NCBI RefSeq assembly: GCF_023101765.2
Contig: NC_064229.1
Location: forward strand, 248,001 to 312,000
Reading direction: 5' to 3'
DNA length: 64,000 bases
DNA from: Spodoptera frugiperda
Lineage: Eukaryota > Arthropoda > Insecta > Lepidoptera > Noctuidae
Shown here: piece after piece, positions 11,227-23,077 of the stretch
How positions within the stretch are numbered: position 1 is the first letter of the stretch
Layout: the number at the start of each line of letters is the position of its first letter
Program-made: the position numbers and the translations under genes
Notes under the pieces: generated by a model
Seen by the model: only the letters and a program-made list of their open reading frames with translations
What the model was told of the DNA's origin: nothing
Databases searched by the model: none

Positions 11227-12045
11227 TTCTGTGCTCCAAGTCTCCAACGCACACTTATCCAATAGCATTTGTTTTTTAGTATCCAATAGCAATATGAACT
11301 TTATCCAATAGCAATAAAGCTCAAATTGACTCTACGTATTAGTTAGAAAACGTTTGTATGGGATAAAGAAAAGGGCTGTTTTTAGGGCTTTTCCGTCAAT
11401 TATTTGATATTTTCTCGCCGTAAAAACCATCCTTGAACTTCGACGAATATTACAAAAAAAGAATTGGCCAAATTGGTCCACGCGTTCTCGAGTTATGCGC
11501 TTACCAACGATTTTAGCGATTCATTTTTATATATAAGAAGATAATGAGAGATACACTGACAGTAAACGTCACTACTAAGTTTGATGCATAAACACACATA
11601 AACATTAATGATGGCCGACAACTGTGGAGGGAGTGAGAGAAACAGGAGACCGGCTTCGGTCTCATCCCCACTCCGCGTTGTTCACTGGGTAGTTACACCG
11701 AATAGTCTGGCCAATGAGTATCCAGAGCAAAAGCGCGGAAAATTTTAAAAATTAATTAAATTACTAAAATGATTAATAAAAAATAGGGGTTGGTGATAGA
11801 AGGGCAAAAACTTAGGGTTGTATGTATTTTTGAACATCGTATCATAAAAAAATAAATAAAAAAAATTTTGTCGAAAAAATGAAAAAAAAAATTTGAGGGG
11901 TGGACCACCCTTATTATTTAGGGGTGTGAAAAATAGATGTTAGCCGATTCTCAGACCTACTCAATATGCTTACCAAATTTCAGAGGAATCGGTCGAGCCG
12001 TTTCGGAGGAGTTTGGAGACTAACTTTGTGACACGAGAATTTTAT

Positions 12046-12060
12046 ATATAAGACTAGCTG
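12046..12060 (-). other. Helitron-Helitron junction (CTAG joined to TC)
   Basis: On the minus strand the 3' end of member 2 (gggtcagCTAG) is followed at once by the 5' TC of member 1. There is no host base between them. This is the junction a rolling-circle intermediate would have. Confidence 0.85.
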
Positions 12061-12312
12061 ACCCAGCGAACTTCGTACCGCTTTCGCGTAGCAATGATGC
12101 TCTACTTTATTTTGTATAGCTGAGCTATCTTAGGTATGAGTCCCTATTCAATTTGAACTGGAATCTATAATATCCTCCATATAAAAATGAATCCATAATT
12201 TCCTGGTCTCACTATGCCTGAAAAGGACTTTACTAATGTAATAGAAAACAAAATATATTTTCATAATAGTGTTTATTCCATAGGATTCAATAATTTCAAT
12301 ACTATTTTTACA

Positions 12313-13584
12313 AATCGCTATTGAAGAACTTGGCATTTTTAAGTAAACACTGAGTTAAATACCACGCGCGCTCTTTATCAATTGTTGGCTCATTAAAATG
12401 TCCAGCATTTTGTCCTGCAGGCGCCTTATCGGCTCTGATGACAATTTTGTGATTATCTAATGGCATGCGGTCTAATGCATTTGTGAATAATGCAACTAAT
12501 TCATTGTGTTGATTTGATGGAAAAATGTTTGAAGTTGTTCATCACAATGGATCTTTTTACTGAGTTGTTGTGTGCGCAACGCTGATCGACTTCTCTTGCT
12601 GAATTGTCCATAAAATATATTTGCAAAAATGTATAGTCTTCAACAGGCACTGGCAATAAGGAACCTGTTTGATGATATATTTGAATCCCTGAATCTGCAA
12701 GAATATAAATATGTATACAGGTAATTGTATAGCAAATTGTACCACCATGTGGCTCGCAAAATACTGCCACAATACTTTACATCATTTCAAATTAAAACTA
12801 CTTTAAACCTCGACATTAAACAGCCTTCCACGGCAGCTTTAGGTAGTAGGCTTTACCAAGAACACCTTGCTCATGCCACTATAAAATACAACATGTTATA
12901 AAATGTTGCTGATTAAGTCTTCGGATTATAGACTATTATTATGTATTTGACTTATTGTTTACAAAATAAACACATCACTGACTCGACATATTTTGCACCA
13001 ACTACATGGTTTTAAAACTAAAAAAAAACGTTTGCCATTATACTTACTAAAAGTAGGCATAAAATTGTCTCGTATAACTTTTGTTGCCCCAAATGATGTC
13101 ATTTGAAAGCAATTATTGTACTGCTAGATATGAGTCAAAAAATTAACCAATGAATGTAGTGGCTCTGGTGGCGGTACCAATGGCGTCAATTTGACTTGGC
13201 CGCTGGCGCAACACAATCCAGAGGCTTCATTTTTGAATTTCAATCCCAATGTGGACACACAATGTTCATTAGTCCAATAGCAACAATTTGCTCTGAACTG
13301 TAATCAATTGCCACATTATAACTGAATGCAGCTTTGTGGGGATTAAACACAACATTTCTATCTTGATATCGATTCAGTTCAAGTTCATTTCGCGCTTCGC
13401 GTTGCTCATCAGTTTGATTTGCTCTTATATTTCTTTGACTTGCCGTATTTCGAGTTCTGCGGCCTAAGCTTGTACGTCTGGTTGGTAGCATTGTTAAAAA
13501 CGAAATTCCAACTGAAAATAAAAAGCTCTCATACATTTTCTGCATAACCATGTATACCAAATTGTAGTATTGTGTAGTCACCAA
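12313..13584 (-). pseudogene. Helitron Rep N-terminal fragment in array member 2
   Basis: This is the equivalent of the relic in member 1, with the same 114-residue N-terminal piece (13240-13584) and the same one-base loss after CPHW near 13245. It also has the same extra intron, ending in ttcttgcag just before the SGIQIYHQTG block. A 5-bp insertion near 12511 additionally disrupts the HNELVALF segment. Because the frameshift is shared by both copies, the sequence was already dead before they were generated. Confidence 0.75.
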
Positions 13585-14510
13585 AAGTTACTAAAAATCA
13601 ATATGAAGATGTGAACTTACCTTGATTAACAAACACTTATTAGCAAGTAAAAATCTTCTTAGTCTTTAAAACTCGAAAAAATATTAAAATAATCTTTCAG
13701 AAATATTGAAAAATATACATTTAATTTTGCATATTTTAAAAAACGCGCAATACGAATGTCAATGTCATTCACACCAATAGACTATATTGAAAGAGCATCG
13801 TTTGTTCGAAAACGTGAATAGAAACTTTAATTTACACAAAATAAATTTCTGAACACACGCGTAACTGTTGATAATTTGTCATTATTTCTGAACGCACGCA
13901 TAATTAATATTTGAGGAATTTCTATTAATGCTTAATGCACATTTCAACATTTTTGATAGATTTAAAAAAAAATACAGACAATTGTTTATTCACCCTTTTC
14001 AAGTAGTTTATGCATAAATGTCAATCATTATTTACAGTATTTGACATTTGGACAACAAATATTTGACATGAACGTTTATTGAAAACATCTAGCTTTTGCC
14101 CGCGACTTCGTCCGCGTAGTGGTGTTAGTGGTCAAAATGCTGCCGTATGTCATCTAAAATGTGAATTACTTGAGAATATGTTACTGTTAGCATTTTTAAA
14201 GATATGTATTCCATAGAAACCACGACCGCCGATTCATCATTTTATAATCATGATGAAAAGTAGCCAAGGTTATCTATATTATTATCCTTTAATTTCCTAT
14301 ATATTGCCTATCAATAAAAAAATACATTGTTTCGTTGTTATATTCCAAAAAAAAAACATTCGTGCAAGCGTAACCTCAACACAAACAGGATTACTTTCGC
14401 ATTCATAACATTAGTATGGTAGTAGGGATATTGGCGATTTAAATAAGTATATGTGTATTTAAATAAAAATCGAACGCGAGTGAAGCCACAGGCAACGCAT
14501 TAACGAAAAT

Positions 14511-14857
14511 GACGAATTTTCAAGCAAACATTAATCTCCTCTATCAAACATTCTACGCCTTCTACCCTTTTTATTAAAAAGTAGCCTATGTTCTTTCGCT
14601 CCTCATTAAGTGTCTAAATACAAAATTTCACTGTTACAGCTTTAAAAATGACGAATTTCCATATGACCATTCATCCCCTATTTTTACCCACTCTCCCCTA
14701 TTTTTTTGCAATAAAAAGTAGACCATGTTCTTTCGTTCCTCATTAAGTATCTAAATACAAAGTTTTACTGTTACAGCTTTTAAAATGACGAATTTCCATA
14801 TGACCATTTATCCCCTATTTTTACCCATTCTCCGCTATTTTTTTGCAATAAAAAGTA
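14511..14857. repeat. Tandem repeat array, second copy
   Basis: Same unit and unit number as the array at 10760-11105, in the equivalent position of Helitron member 2. Confidence 0.8.
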
Positions 14858-15797
14858 AGTAAGGTCTATTCTATCTCAGTACCAAATTTCATCAAAATCG
14901 GTTCACTGGTTTAGGCGTGAAAGCGTAATTACAGACAGACAGAGTTACTTTCGCATTTATAATATTAGTAGGGATTCTGTGCTCCAAGTCTCCAACGCAC
15001 ACTTATCCAATAGCATTTGTTTTTTAATATCCAATAGCAATATGAACTTTATCCAATAGCAATAAAGCTCAAATTGACTCTACGTATTAGTTAGAAAACG
15101 TTTGTATGGGATAAAGAAAAGGGCTGTTTTTAGGGCTTTTCCGTCAATTATTTGATATTTTCTCGCCGTAAAAACCATCCTTGAACTTCGACGAATATTA
15201 CAAAAAAAGAATTGGCCAAATTGGTCCACGCGTTCTCGAGTTATGCGCTTACCAACGATTTTAGCGATTCATTTTTATATATAAGAAGATAATGAGAGAT
15301 ACACTGACAGTAAACGTCACTACTAAGTTTGATGCATAAACACACATAAACATTAATGATGGCCGACAACTGTGGAGGGAGTGAGAGAAACAGGAGACCG
15401 GCTTCGGTCTCATCCCCACTCCGCGTTGTTCACTGGGTAGTTACACCGATATAGTCTGGCCAATGAGTATCCAGAGCAAAAGCGCGGAAAATTTTAAAAA
15501 TTAATTAAATTACTAAAATGATTAATAAAAAATAGGGGTTGGTGATAGAAGGGCAAAAACTTAGGGTTGTATGTATTTTTGAACATCGTATCATAAAAAA
15601 ATAAATAAAAAAAATTTTGTCGAAAAAATGAAAAAAAAAATTTGAGGGGTGGATCACCCTTATTATTTAGGGGTGTGAAAAATAGATGTTAGCCGATTCT
15701 CAGACCTACTCAATATGCTTACCAAATTTCAGAGGAATCGGTCGAGCCGTTTCGGAGGAGTTTGGAGACTAACTTTGTGACACGAGAATTTTATATA

Positions 15798-16181
15798 CAG
15801 GGTGTAACAAAATACCCATATACATCAAGAAGCCCTGAAGAATACAGGTTGAATAGAAGCTCTACACAAAGTTTCAGCTCAAAATACGTTATAAAAAAAA
15901 TTAGTACCAAATACTTGGTATCGCATAGTTCTTGATTTCAAATCATACAAACGTGTCACAACACTACAGGGTTCACTCACTAATATTACGGAACATTTCT
16001 TATGTCAATCTGATCGCCTAGTACCTGTCTAGCTAATTTTGAATCGCGCGCCGGCGCGATTTGAAAAATTCATAACTTGGTACCATGAAAACATGAGTTT
16101 AAAAAACCTTTCCCGTATCGTTTGTTGTGTTATCTAGAAACCGTGGACTTGATATGTATACCCCCTTTTTGTTACACGTTG
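15798..16181. mobile_element. MITE with TA target duplication (Tc1/mariner-like), 384 bp
   Basis: The ends are imperfect inverted repeats of about 33 bp, starting cagggtgtaacaaaa on the left and caacgtgtaacaaaa on the right. It is flanked by TA on both sides. Removing the element and one TA restores exactly the sequence found at the uninterrupted end of Helitron member 1, which serves as an empty site. The interior includes a GC-rich palindromic cgcgcgccggcgcg core and has no coding capacity. TA duplication suggests the Tc1/mariner superfamily, but no transposase is present to confirm this. Confidence 0.8.
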
Positions 16182-16199
16182 TATAAGACTAGCTGACCC

Positions 16200-16217
16200 G
16201 GCAAACGTTGTTTTGCC
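16200..16217 (-). other. Helitron 3' terminal hairpin
   Basis: GGCAAA (16200-16205) and TTTGCC (16212-16217) form a 6-bp stem with a 6-nt loop close to the terminal CTAG. Such hairpins are the typical rolling-circle stop signal of Helitrons. Confidence 0.7.
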
Positions 16218-16450
16218 ATATAAACAATTTCTATGTACTTTCTAGTGCCGACAGAAAATAACTAACCTATTTTAAGTGTGTAAGGATGTGGTATATGCAC
16301 GAAATAGGTGTGTAATGCTGTGAACGATAAGGGAATATAGAAATAACAAACGCCAAGCACTATATTTATTAATAATTCATCATAATTTATTTCTGTAATA
16401 TATATATACGTATCATTATTCGATAAGAACGGTAACACTATCAAAAAATA

Positions 16451-19400
16451 TCAGTCTCTTAATGCTACAGCGTGAACAATATTTTTTGTTAGCCCATCTT
16501 TAGCTAACACAAACAAACTTGATGGTTTACCCACTCGTGAGCATGCTACGTATAATTGTCCGTGTGAAAAACATGGCGTGCTTAAATCTAAACCACAAAC
16601 CGACATCGTTTGGCCTTGGGATTTATTGATGGTCATGGCAAATGCCAATCGAACTGGAAACTGAACACGTTTTAATTGAATTGGCACATCCGTAGGTATT
16701 ATAGGAATCCGTGGTATTAATATGTTTTCACCTCGGAACTTTCCACTTAAAATGCTAGCTTCGATGACGTTCTTCATTAATTTTCGAATGACCAATCGCG
16801 TACCGTTGCACAGCCGTGGCGGGTTCAAATTGCGAAGCAAGATAATCGGAGATCCAACCTTTAATTGTAAATTATGCGGTGGCACACCTGGCAAATCCAG
16901 TGAGTTCAAAAACTCTGTCGGAAAATTTACAGATTCGCTCGCATCGCAAACTGTGTCAATAGATTTATATGATTCCAAGTTCCCTGGCAATAACTGTTGT
17001 ATCTTCAGATTCAAATTGTCAACGTCTACATTTTTTGCCGCTAAAATTGCTCTTTCTGCAAGCCACTCATGATTTAAGTACTGTGTGTGTACATCGGGAA
17101 ATATTTTATTAATGAGAGTGTCTTGTGAGTCAACGATTGTGCAAAAATCTGTCGGTAATTTTACGCATCCAGTCTCATCTATAGTTACTTTTCCATCACC
17201 GATATCTAGAAGTTGTTTTGAGAATGTTTCAGCGGATGGATCTTGAAGCATTTGAACGCGCATATTTACTTTCAGCTGTACTTTTTCAACATTACGCCAC
17301 AGTGTAGATGATTTTAAGCAAGCATTAATCTCATCAGCGTATGTTGAACGTGGAATGACAGGAAGTGTTTGCCTGAAATCACCTGAAAGGACTAACAGAG
17401 TGCCGCCAAATAGTTTGTCGTTGTTTTTGATATCTTTTAACGTCCTGTTCAACGCCTCAAGTGAATGTTTGTGCGCCATAGTACATTCATCCCAGATGAT
17501 AATTTTACATTGTTTCAGCACGGTGGCCATGGACGATTGTTTTTTTATGTTGCACACTCCATCAGGGTTATTTTGAATATTTAATGGCAGTTTAAATATT
17601 GAATGAGCTGTTCTGCCTCCATCCAATAAAGTTGCAGCAATGCCTGACGATGCAACGGCCAATGCGATGCCATTATTTGATCGTATTTCAGCAAGAATTA
17701 GCGAAATAAGGAATGTTTTTCCAGTTCCACCTGGTGCATCCAAAAAGAAGAATCCACCTTGTCCTGCTGAAACTGCGAGCATAATGCGGTCGTAAATGAT
17801 TTTTTGTTCCTCATTCATTAATGGGACATTGCGAGTAACAATCGCCGCCATTTCTACAGTGTTGTACTGCATTTCACGATTCATTTCCGTATTCATTAAA
17901 TCAGATGTAGCTCGATCTGGCGAATTCATACCGAAATGACTGAGTGATAAATTAGCAATTATAATGCAGAGATCTTCAATAGCAATCAATGCTTCATTGT
18001 ACATAGCGTCGCTGAACGTTATCGTTACATCGTTGCATCGTGTACGATGTTGATGCAATATATCATCAGTCATTGAATCTTTGTGATTATCCCACAATAT
18101 CTGTGCTCGAGCTGGAAAACATGTAGTTAACACTATAGCGAATAGTAGACGAATTTGTATTGCTGTGCAGTTCAATGCTGCTTCAGCAAGCATACATTCC
18201 CACTGGTTGTCGTCTTCCAGCAAGCCGAGTGCAAGGCACGCATCTTTATACGTTGAATACTGTTGCCCATTCACTTTCCGTATATCTTGAAATGACAATG
18301 GGCCAGTAACATTAACCAACAACAATCGAAGATAAAAGCATTCAGTTTGCTTTGGATTGACTGTAAATACTCGCCCCAAGGCGTTTGATTTAAATAAATT
18401 GGGACATGCATCAACTGGGGAGCCTTGCTTGCGGGGCATCCATTTTTTTGTTTGAGCCCATGTGAAGTAGCATGGTACTTGTGAATAGAGTAACGTTCGT
18501 GCAAAGGCACCAAAATCATCCGCACGATTACACAATTCGAAAAATTCAGTGAGTGTAGTTTTAGGTGGATTTACAGCACGATCAATTGCTGTCTCGTTCG
18601 TGAAAAATACACGCTGGCCGTTTTCGAGATGGACGGCTAACTGAACAACTGCTGGATCCCGTTCATGAATCGGGAAACCAAAGATACGCCAAGCAGCTTC
18701 ATTGGAGCTGATGTACCGACCAATTTGATAAAGTGTTATTTCATCGTTTTTATTCACTGGTGGAGCATTCACGTTAGTATTTTCCACTCTAAACACAGCC
18801 ATATCACTGCCTTTATGGACATACTTGCAAATGTATTTGATGCTCTTCACAGAACTGCAGAACTCAACATTAATATGAGCATTGTATGTCTTGCTCAACA
18901 GAGGTGAATATGGTACCACCCAACGATTATCAATGTCAATGTCTGTGTTGTTGATGTTTTTAATAAATGATCTTCCGCCATTATCGGGACTTCTTCGACG
19001 ATATATTGGATATCCGTCGACATTTGTGATCGTATCGTTCGTGAAATCTTTAGGGAAATTTTTAGTACATTTTCCATCTGCCATGCAAGGCGATGTACGA
19101 TTAAGAGTACCGCATGGACCATGAATCATGTTCGCTGTAACAATATCAAACAGCAGTTGGTCAGTAGACGGATCTGGAAGTTCTGCAGAAATGATACTAT
19201 CGATTTCTTCAGGACGGATTTTATCGATTAACCAAACCAAAATGTGAGCATGAGGTAATCCTCGCTTTTGCCACTCAACTGAATACAGCCAGCAATGTGT
19301 GCGGCCGAATACATGTAATTTAGTAATGAAACCTATTAAAGACTTCAACTTTTGTTTGAACACACGTGCTGTAACGTCATGACGATGGATTGAATTTTGG

Positions 19401-21042
19401 CCAGGCAATAGCAAAGATACAATCTCTGGCCATTTTGGATTACATGTAAACGTGATAAATAAACACGGTCGTCCATATTCGCGCACGAAAGTCAGAGCAT
19501 CCTGTATATATTCTTGCATATGACGTGGACTGCCCACATACGATGACGGTAGAATGACAGAGTTACCAATTTCGGCAGCGTCAGCGTTGTTGTTAATAGC
19601 GTCCCGCAAGTGAATGTACTCTTCCGCACGTAGCTTGAGTTGATTATATCGTAAGTATCGTAGTCGTTCGCCTTCTATCTTGGCGTACATGTCGACCATG
19701 AATTGTTGACAAAGCTCGCGACATCGTAGAATGACGTTGTCCCGGCCGCGTCGAATCATCAATCGGTACGCATAATAATCTTTCGAGCTAACGTTCTTGT
19801 TTGTTTCGGCTCCTGTAATAATATATTTTTAAATATTAGATTAAATAATTTTTTTTTTTAATTAGTAATCAACTTTAAAATGAATGAAGTACCTGATACG
19901 GGATCGCGTTGTTTGATATTTATGCAGTATCCGTCTTGTCCCTTCCAGAAAATTAGCGGATATTGGAGAGCATCATATGAGCGATGTGTATCAGCAATGA
20001 ACTGAAGATTATTACTCCTTCTACGAACCACAATTTCTCGTGTGCCTGTACAATCGCCAACCATGATTCCCGCAACGTCGTCAACAACAGGTGCATTAAA
20101 TCTACGAATATGTTCTCCAGCTGGTGTTTTATCAGGATTAATGACAATAGCGTGGTTATCGTTTTGTAATTTATGCATGTGTGATTTGAATATTTTCAAC
20201 AATTCATTGTGCTCATTCAGTAGAGCGTCCAGTTCGCTTACGATGCGTTTGGCAAAAAATGAATCAAGGTTGTTATAGTCACAACGTGCATTCACACGAT
20301 TGGCAAGTGCGCTTCCGGAATCCTCGCCGCCCATAAAGTAGATTTGTAAAAATTTATGTGCTTCGTTTGGCATTGGCAGTAATGAGCCTATTTTATGATA
20401 AACTTGGCCTCTAATTTTAAATGTAGAATTGTATTGTTGACCAAGTGAATTAGTATTTCGAACTATTTCTGTTGCTCCGAACGATGTCATTTGAAAGCAT
20501 GAATTGAATGTTCGAATGGACTTCAAGAACACGTTAGAATCTGGATCCGTGCCGATAAGTAAACCGTTCAATGGTTCCGGTGGTGTTTCAATGTCGGGTA
20601 GTTGAACTTTTCCTGACGCGCAGCACATCCCAGCTGGCTCGTTTTTAAATTTAAGAGCATGACAATTTGAACATTCTTTGTCCATAGCACCAATCACCAC
20701 TTTTGTATGGGCATAATATTCCACATCAGGCTCATAGTGGAATGCTAGCCGCAGGAATAAATCAGATGTAAATGCTCGGTGTACCTGTTGGCGTTGCTGG
20801 TCGTTTGTTCTGCGTCTATTGGCTGTGAATCGGCGTGATTGTCGTTGTTGTAATCTTATCACTTCATTGCGTTCAGCTCGTGTATCTTCAGATTGTTCTT
20901 GACGCAATCGCGCCATGCTTACACGTGCATCAGTAGTTTCTTGCTGGATTTCTTCTTCAGATCTTTCGGATCTTAAATTTCTCTTGCTTCTGGTTTTACT
21001 TGTATTACGGCTCAAATCAGCGCCTTTGCGTTTTCGTGGCAT
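16451..21042 (-). CDS. Helitron Rep-helicase (RepHel), two exons, apparently intact
   Basis: This is the rolling-circle transposition protein of the element, predicted at 1503 residues. Exon 1 is 21042-19893 and exon 2 is 19812-16451, joined by an 80-bp intron. The start chosen is the ATG giving MPRKRKG; the open frame runs slightly further upstream without an ATG. The N-terminal part is basic and then carries a CSNC...CCASGK cysteine group at about 124-143. The HUH Rep domain follows: FITFTCN at about 502-508, the HAH metal-binding motif at 571-573 and the paired catalytic tyrosines of YICKY at 710 and 714. A PIF1-like helicase completes the protein: GGTGKT Walker A at 1078-1083, DE of Walker B at 1158-1159, LSGDFRQTLPVI near 1192-1203, TINKSQGQT near 1444 and VACSRV near 1472. 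No stop or frameshift is seen in either exon and all key residues are present. It lies alone on the minus strand with no accompanying gene. Confidence 0.92.
19813..19892 (-). other. 80-bp intron in the Helitron Rep-helicase gene
   Basis: The donor reads CAG|gtactt and the acceptor ttattacag|GAG on the minus strand. Splicing joins QRDPVSG to AETNKNVSSKDYYAYRL in frame, restoring a block typical of Helitron proteins. Without splicing, the first reading frame ends 11 codons into the intron. Confidence 0.85.
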
Positions 21043-21548
21043 TGTTCGCTGTACAAAATACACATAATTAGAACTAACAAAATTACTTAAGAATGAAAAA
21101 CATCGTAATTATATTGTTATTAACAACAATTTGAGTATAAAAATAAATATACTTACAACAACACAAAAGTCGTTGTTGGTAGGGACCCCTGACACGTGTT
21201 GAATATTTTTAGGTTCTATTATTCTATCTTATATTATCTTATCTTAATTAATTGTATAATGAATTTAAGAGAGTTATTATTAGTATTATTTATAATTAAT
21301 AATGAGAGATACACTGACAGTAAACGTCACTACTAAGTTTGATGACACACATAAACATTAATGATGGCCGACAACTGTGGAGGTGTTACTAAAATGATTA
21401 ATAAAAAATAGGGGTTGGTGATAGAAGGGCAAAAACTTAGGGTTGTATGTATTTTTGAATATTGTATCATAAAAAAATAAATAAAAAAAATTTTGTCGAA
21501 AAAATGAAAAAAAAAATTTGAGGGGTGGACCACCCTTATTATTTAGGG

Positions 21549-22450
21549 TTTTATATTTATAACTTTCTCCCATACTTTGTTTAATATTACAAAATACATC
21601 ATTCAAAGGCACTGCACGCCAATCCATCATCGAAGTATCTACATAATGTGTATGTCGACATAAATTATACGCAACGCTTCAAAGACTCGATAAAGCCGTC
21701 CTATCTTTAATGTATTCGGAGAAAAAATTGCGTATTATTCCACTAGTTTGGGCAAGAAACAAATCTAACGATTCAAGAAACATGAAAATCCATTCAAGCA
21801 GTAACAGAATTATTTACATAAACCACAACTTTGTTTTATATAAAACCACTACATTTTGTTTTAATCCCCGAAGAGTAGGATAGGTACTACCTACGTATTA
21901 AATAAAACATGTATCTGTGGTGTTGTTTTTTTTGCAAACGAGCAGACGGATCACCTGATGGTAAAAGCCAAGAATGTGTAGCAACATTTAAAAAAAATAT
22001 AGTATACTATGCATCATTACATAAAGGATTGGGATTACTACCCAATCCTTCCATTCATCTTTAAAAAAACGGTTATAATAATTTTCTACCAAAAAACAAT
22101 AAATATTTGTTCAGGCAACCCACGAAAGTTATAAAATGGCAACACCACGCGTGAACGTGGCTTCGTAATGTAATTCATCACTTAGATTTATTTTGTAGCG
22201 CCTGACAGATGAGGCATAGGAAAATAAATTTGCATTTTTTGCGCATCAATACATATTGGAAGAATTTATTGAATTTTGGGAAACACAGAAGCGGTTAACT
22301 TTAATTGTGAGGGTTTAGTCTAAATTCCAACGATAACAATTTTGTTTATATTGTTGTTGATTTAAGTCAAAACCGATTGTTATAAAGTGATTAATATAGT
22401 GTCGATGAAGTACCAATACCTCCTAACTGATTTAGACCAAAATTACTTTT
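21549..22450. other. Unassigned AT-rich stretch with a short SINE-C tail
   Basis: Nothing coding is recognised. The segment near 21925-21975 (gcaaacgagcagacggatca) matches the 3' part of SINE-C in reverse orientation; the rest is unassigned. Confidence 0.4.
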
Positions 22451-22454
22451 TATA

Positions 22455-22758
22455 CATTTTTTATGGTATAAGCCGATAAACGAGCAGACTGGTCACCTGA
22501 CAACCAATTACCCCCGCCTAGGGAAACCCGAAATACGAGAGGCGTTACAAGTACGTTGCCGGCCTTTTGGGGATTAGGAATTTAAGGGTTATTGGGAAAT
22601 CGAGGGTTTAGATGGGGGTAATGGGCCTCCGGTAACCTCACTCACACAACAAAACACAACGCAAGCGTTGATTCACGTTGATTTTCTGTGAGACCGTATC
22701 ACTCCGGTCGAACCGGCCCATTCATGCCGAAGCATGGCTCTCCCACTCAGTAGTTATT
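22455..22758 (-). repeat. SINE-C copy, reverse orientation, near full length
   Basis: On the minus strand it runs from a gtgggagagccatgcttcgg-type head, through cacagaaaa-c-acgtgaa and the gcgttgtgttttgttgtgtg block, to the cccaaaaggccggcaacg and accatcaggtgat blocks and an A-rich end. At least a dozen whole or partial copies of this family occur here on both strands, so it is a high-copy dispersed element. No internal promoter box is obvious, so calling it a SINE is provisional. Confidence 0.65.
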
Positions 22759-23040
22759 GGTATTTCATTGACAAAATAGTCTTTATTATTGGTAGCTAAG
22801 AGGTCATTAGAGCAACTCTAGAGTCTAAGCAAAAAAATAAAAATGTCAGTAATATGCAGACGTGCCAAAATGCGGGCAGAGCCACGAGTTACAAGCTAGT
22901 CAATAGCATGAACAAAGGAGCTAATAGACACCCATACTAGTCCAAGGTAACTAGTAACTAGCAGAGGAATTTTGCTAGTCAAATTAAGCGATATTAATTT
23001 ATTTGATTACTATTTCGAAACTAAAGTAATTTGTTTATCC

Positions 23041-23077
23041 CTCTCTCTCTGAGAGACTCTCTCTCTCTCTCGCTCTT
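23041..23077. repeat. TC-rich microsatellite
   Basis: A run of ctctct units interrupted by gagaga. Confidence 0.8.

Larger units (their letters stand above)
8302..12053 (-). mobile_element. Non-autonomous Helitron, array member 1
   Basis: Read on the minus strand, the element starts with TCTTATATATAAAATTCTCG (right end, 12053) and ends in gcgctgggtcagc-type sequence at 8302. The usual terminal CTAG is replaced by CAAC in this copy. It is nearly identical over its whole length to array member 2. It contains a broken Rep N-terminal fragment (8561-9835), an internal 137-139-bp tandem repeat (10760-11105) and nested family F sequence. It has no helicase, so movement would require a protein in trans. 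Its 5' end joins member 2's CTAG without any spacer. Confidence 0.85.
12054..16188 (-). mobile_element. Non-autonomous Helitron, array member 2 (interrupted by a MITE)
   Basis: It is almost identical to member 1 along about 3.75 kb once the 384-bp MITE at 15798-16181 is removed. The 3' end is intact (gggtcagctag, CTAG at 12054-12057), with the 5' TC at 16188-16187. It differs from member 1 by scattered substitutions and indels, for example a 5-bp insertion near 12511 that further breaks the Rep relic. The two copies are therefore real and separate, not an assembly duplication of one sequence. Confidence 0.85.
16189..21548 (-). mobile_element. Autonomous-type Helitron, array member 3
   Basis: The 3' end reads gggtcagctag on the minus strand (CTAG at 16189-16192), with a 6-bp stem hairpin just inside it. 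It carries a complete Rep-helicase gene. The 5' part (21298-21548) matches members 1 and 2 (11549-11944), with an internal deletion of about 120 bp. The match ends at 21548, so roughly the last 105 bp of the 5' terminus, including the TC end, is missing or rearranged. The protein may be functional but this copy may no longer transpose itself. Confidence 0.85.

Noticed and set aside
16722..17072. 116-codon plus-strand open frame
   Set aside because: It is the antisense shadow of the RepHel coding exon, which has the conserved motifs.
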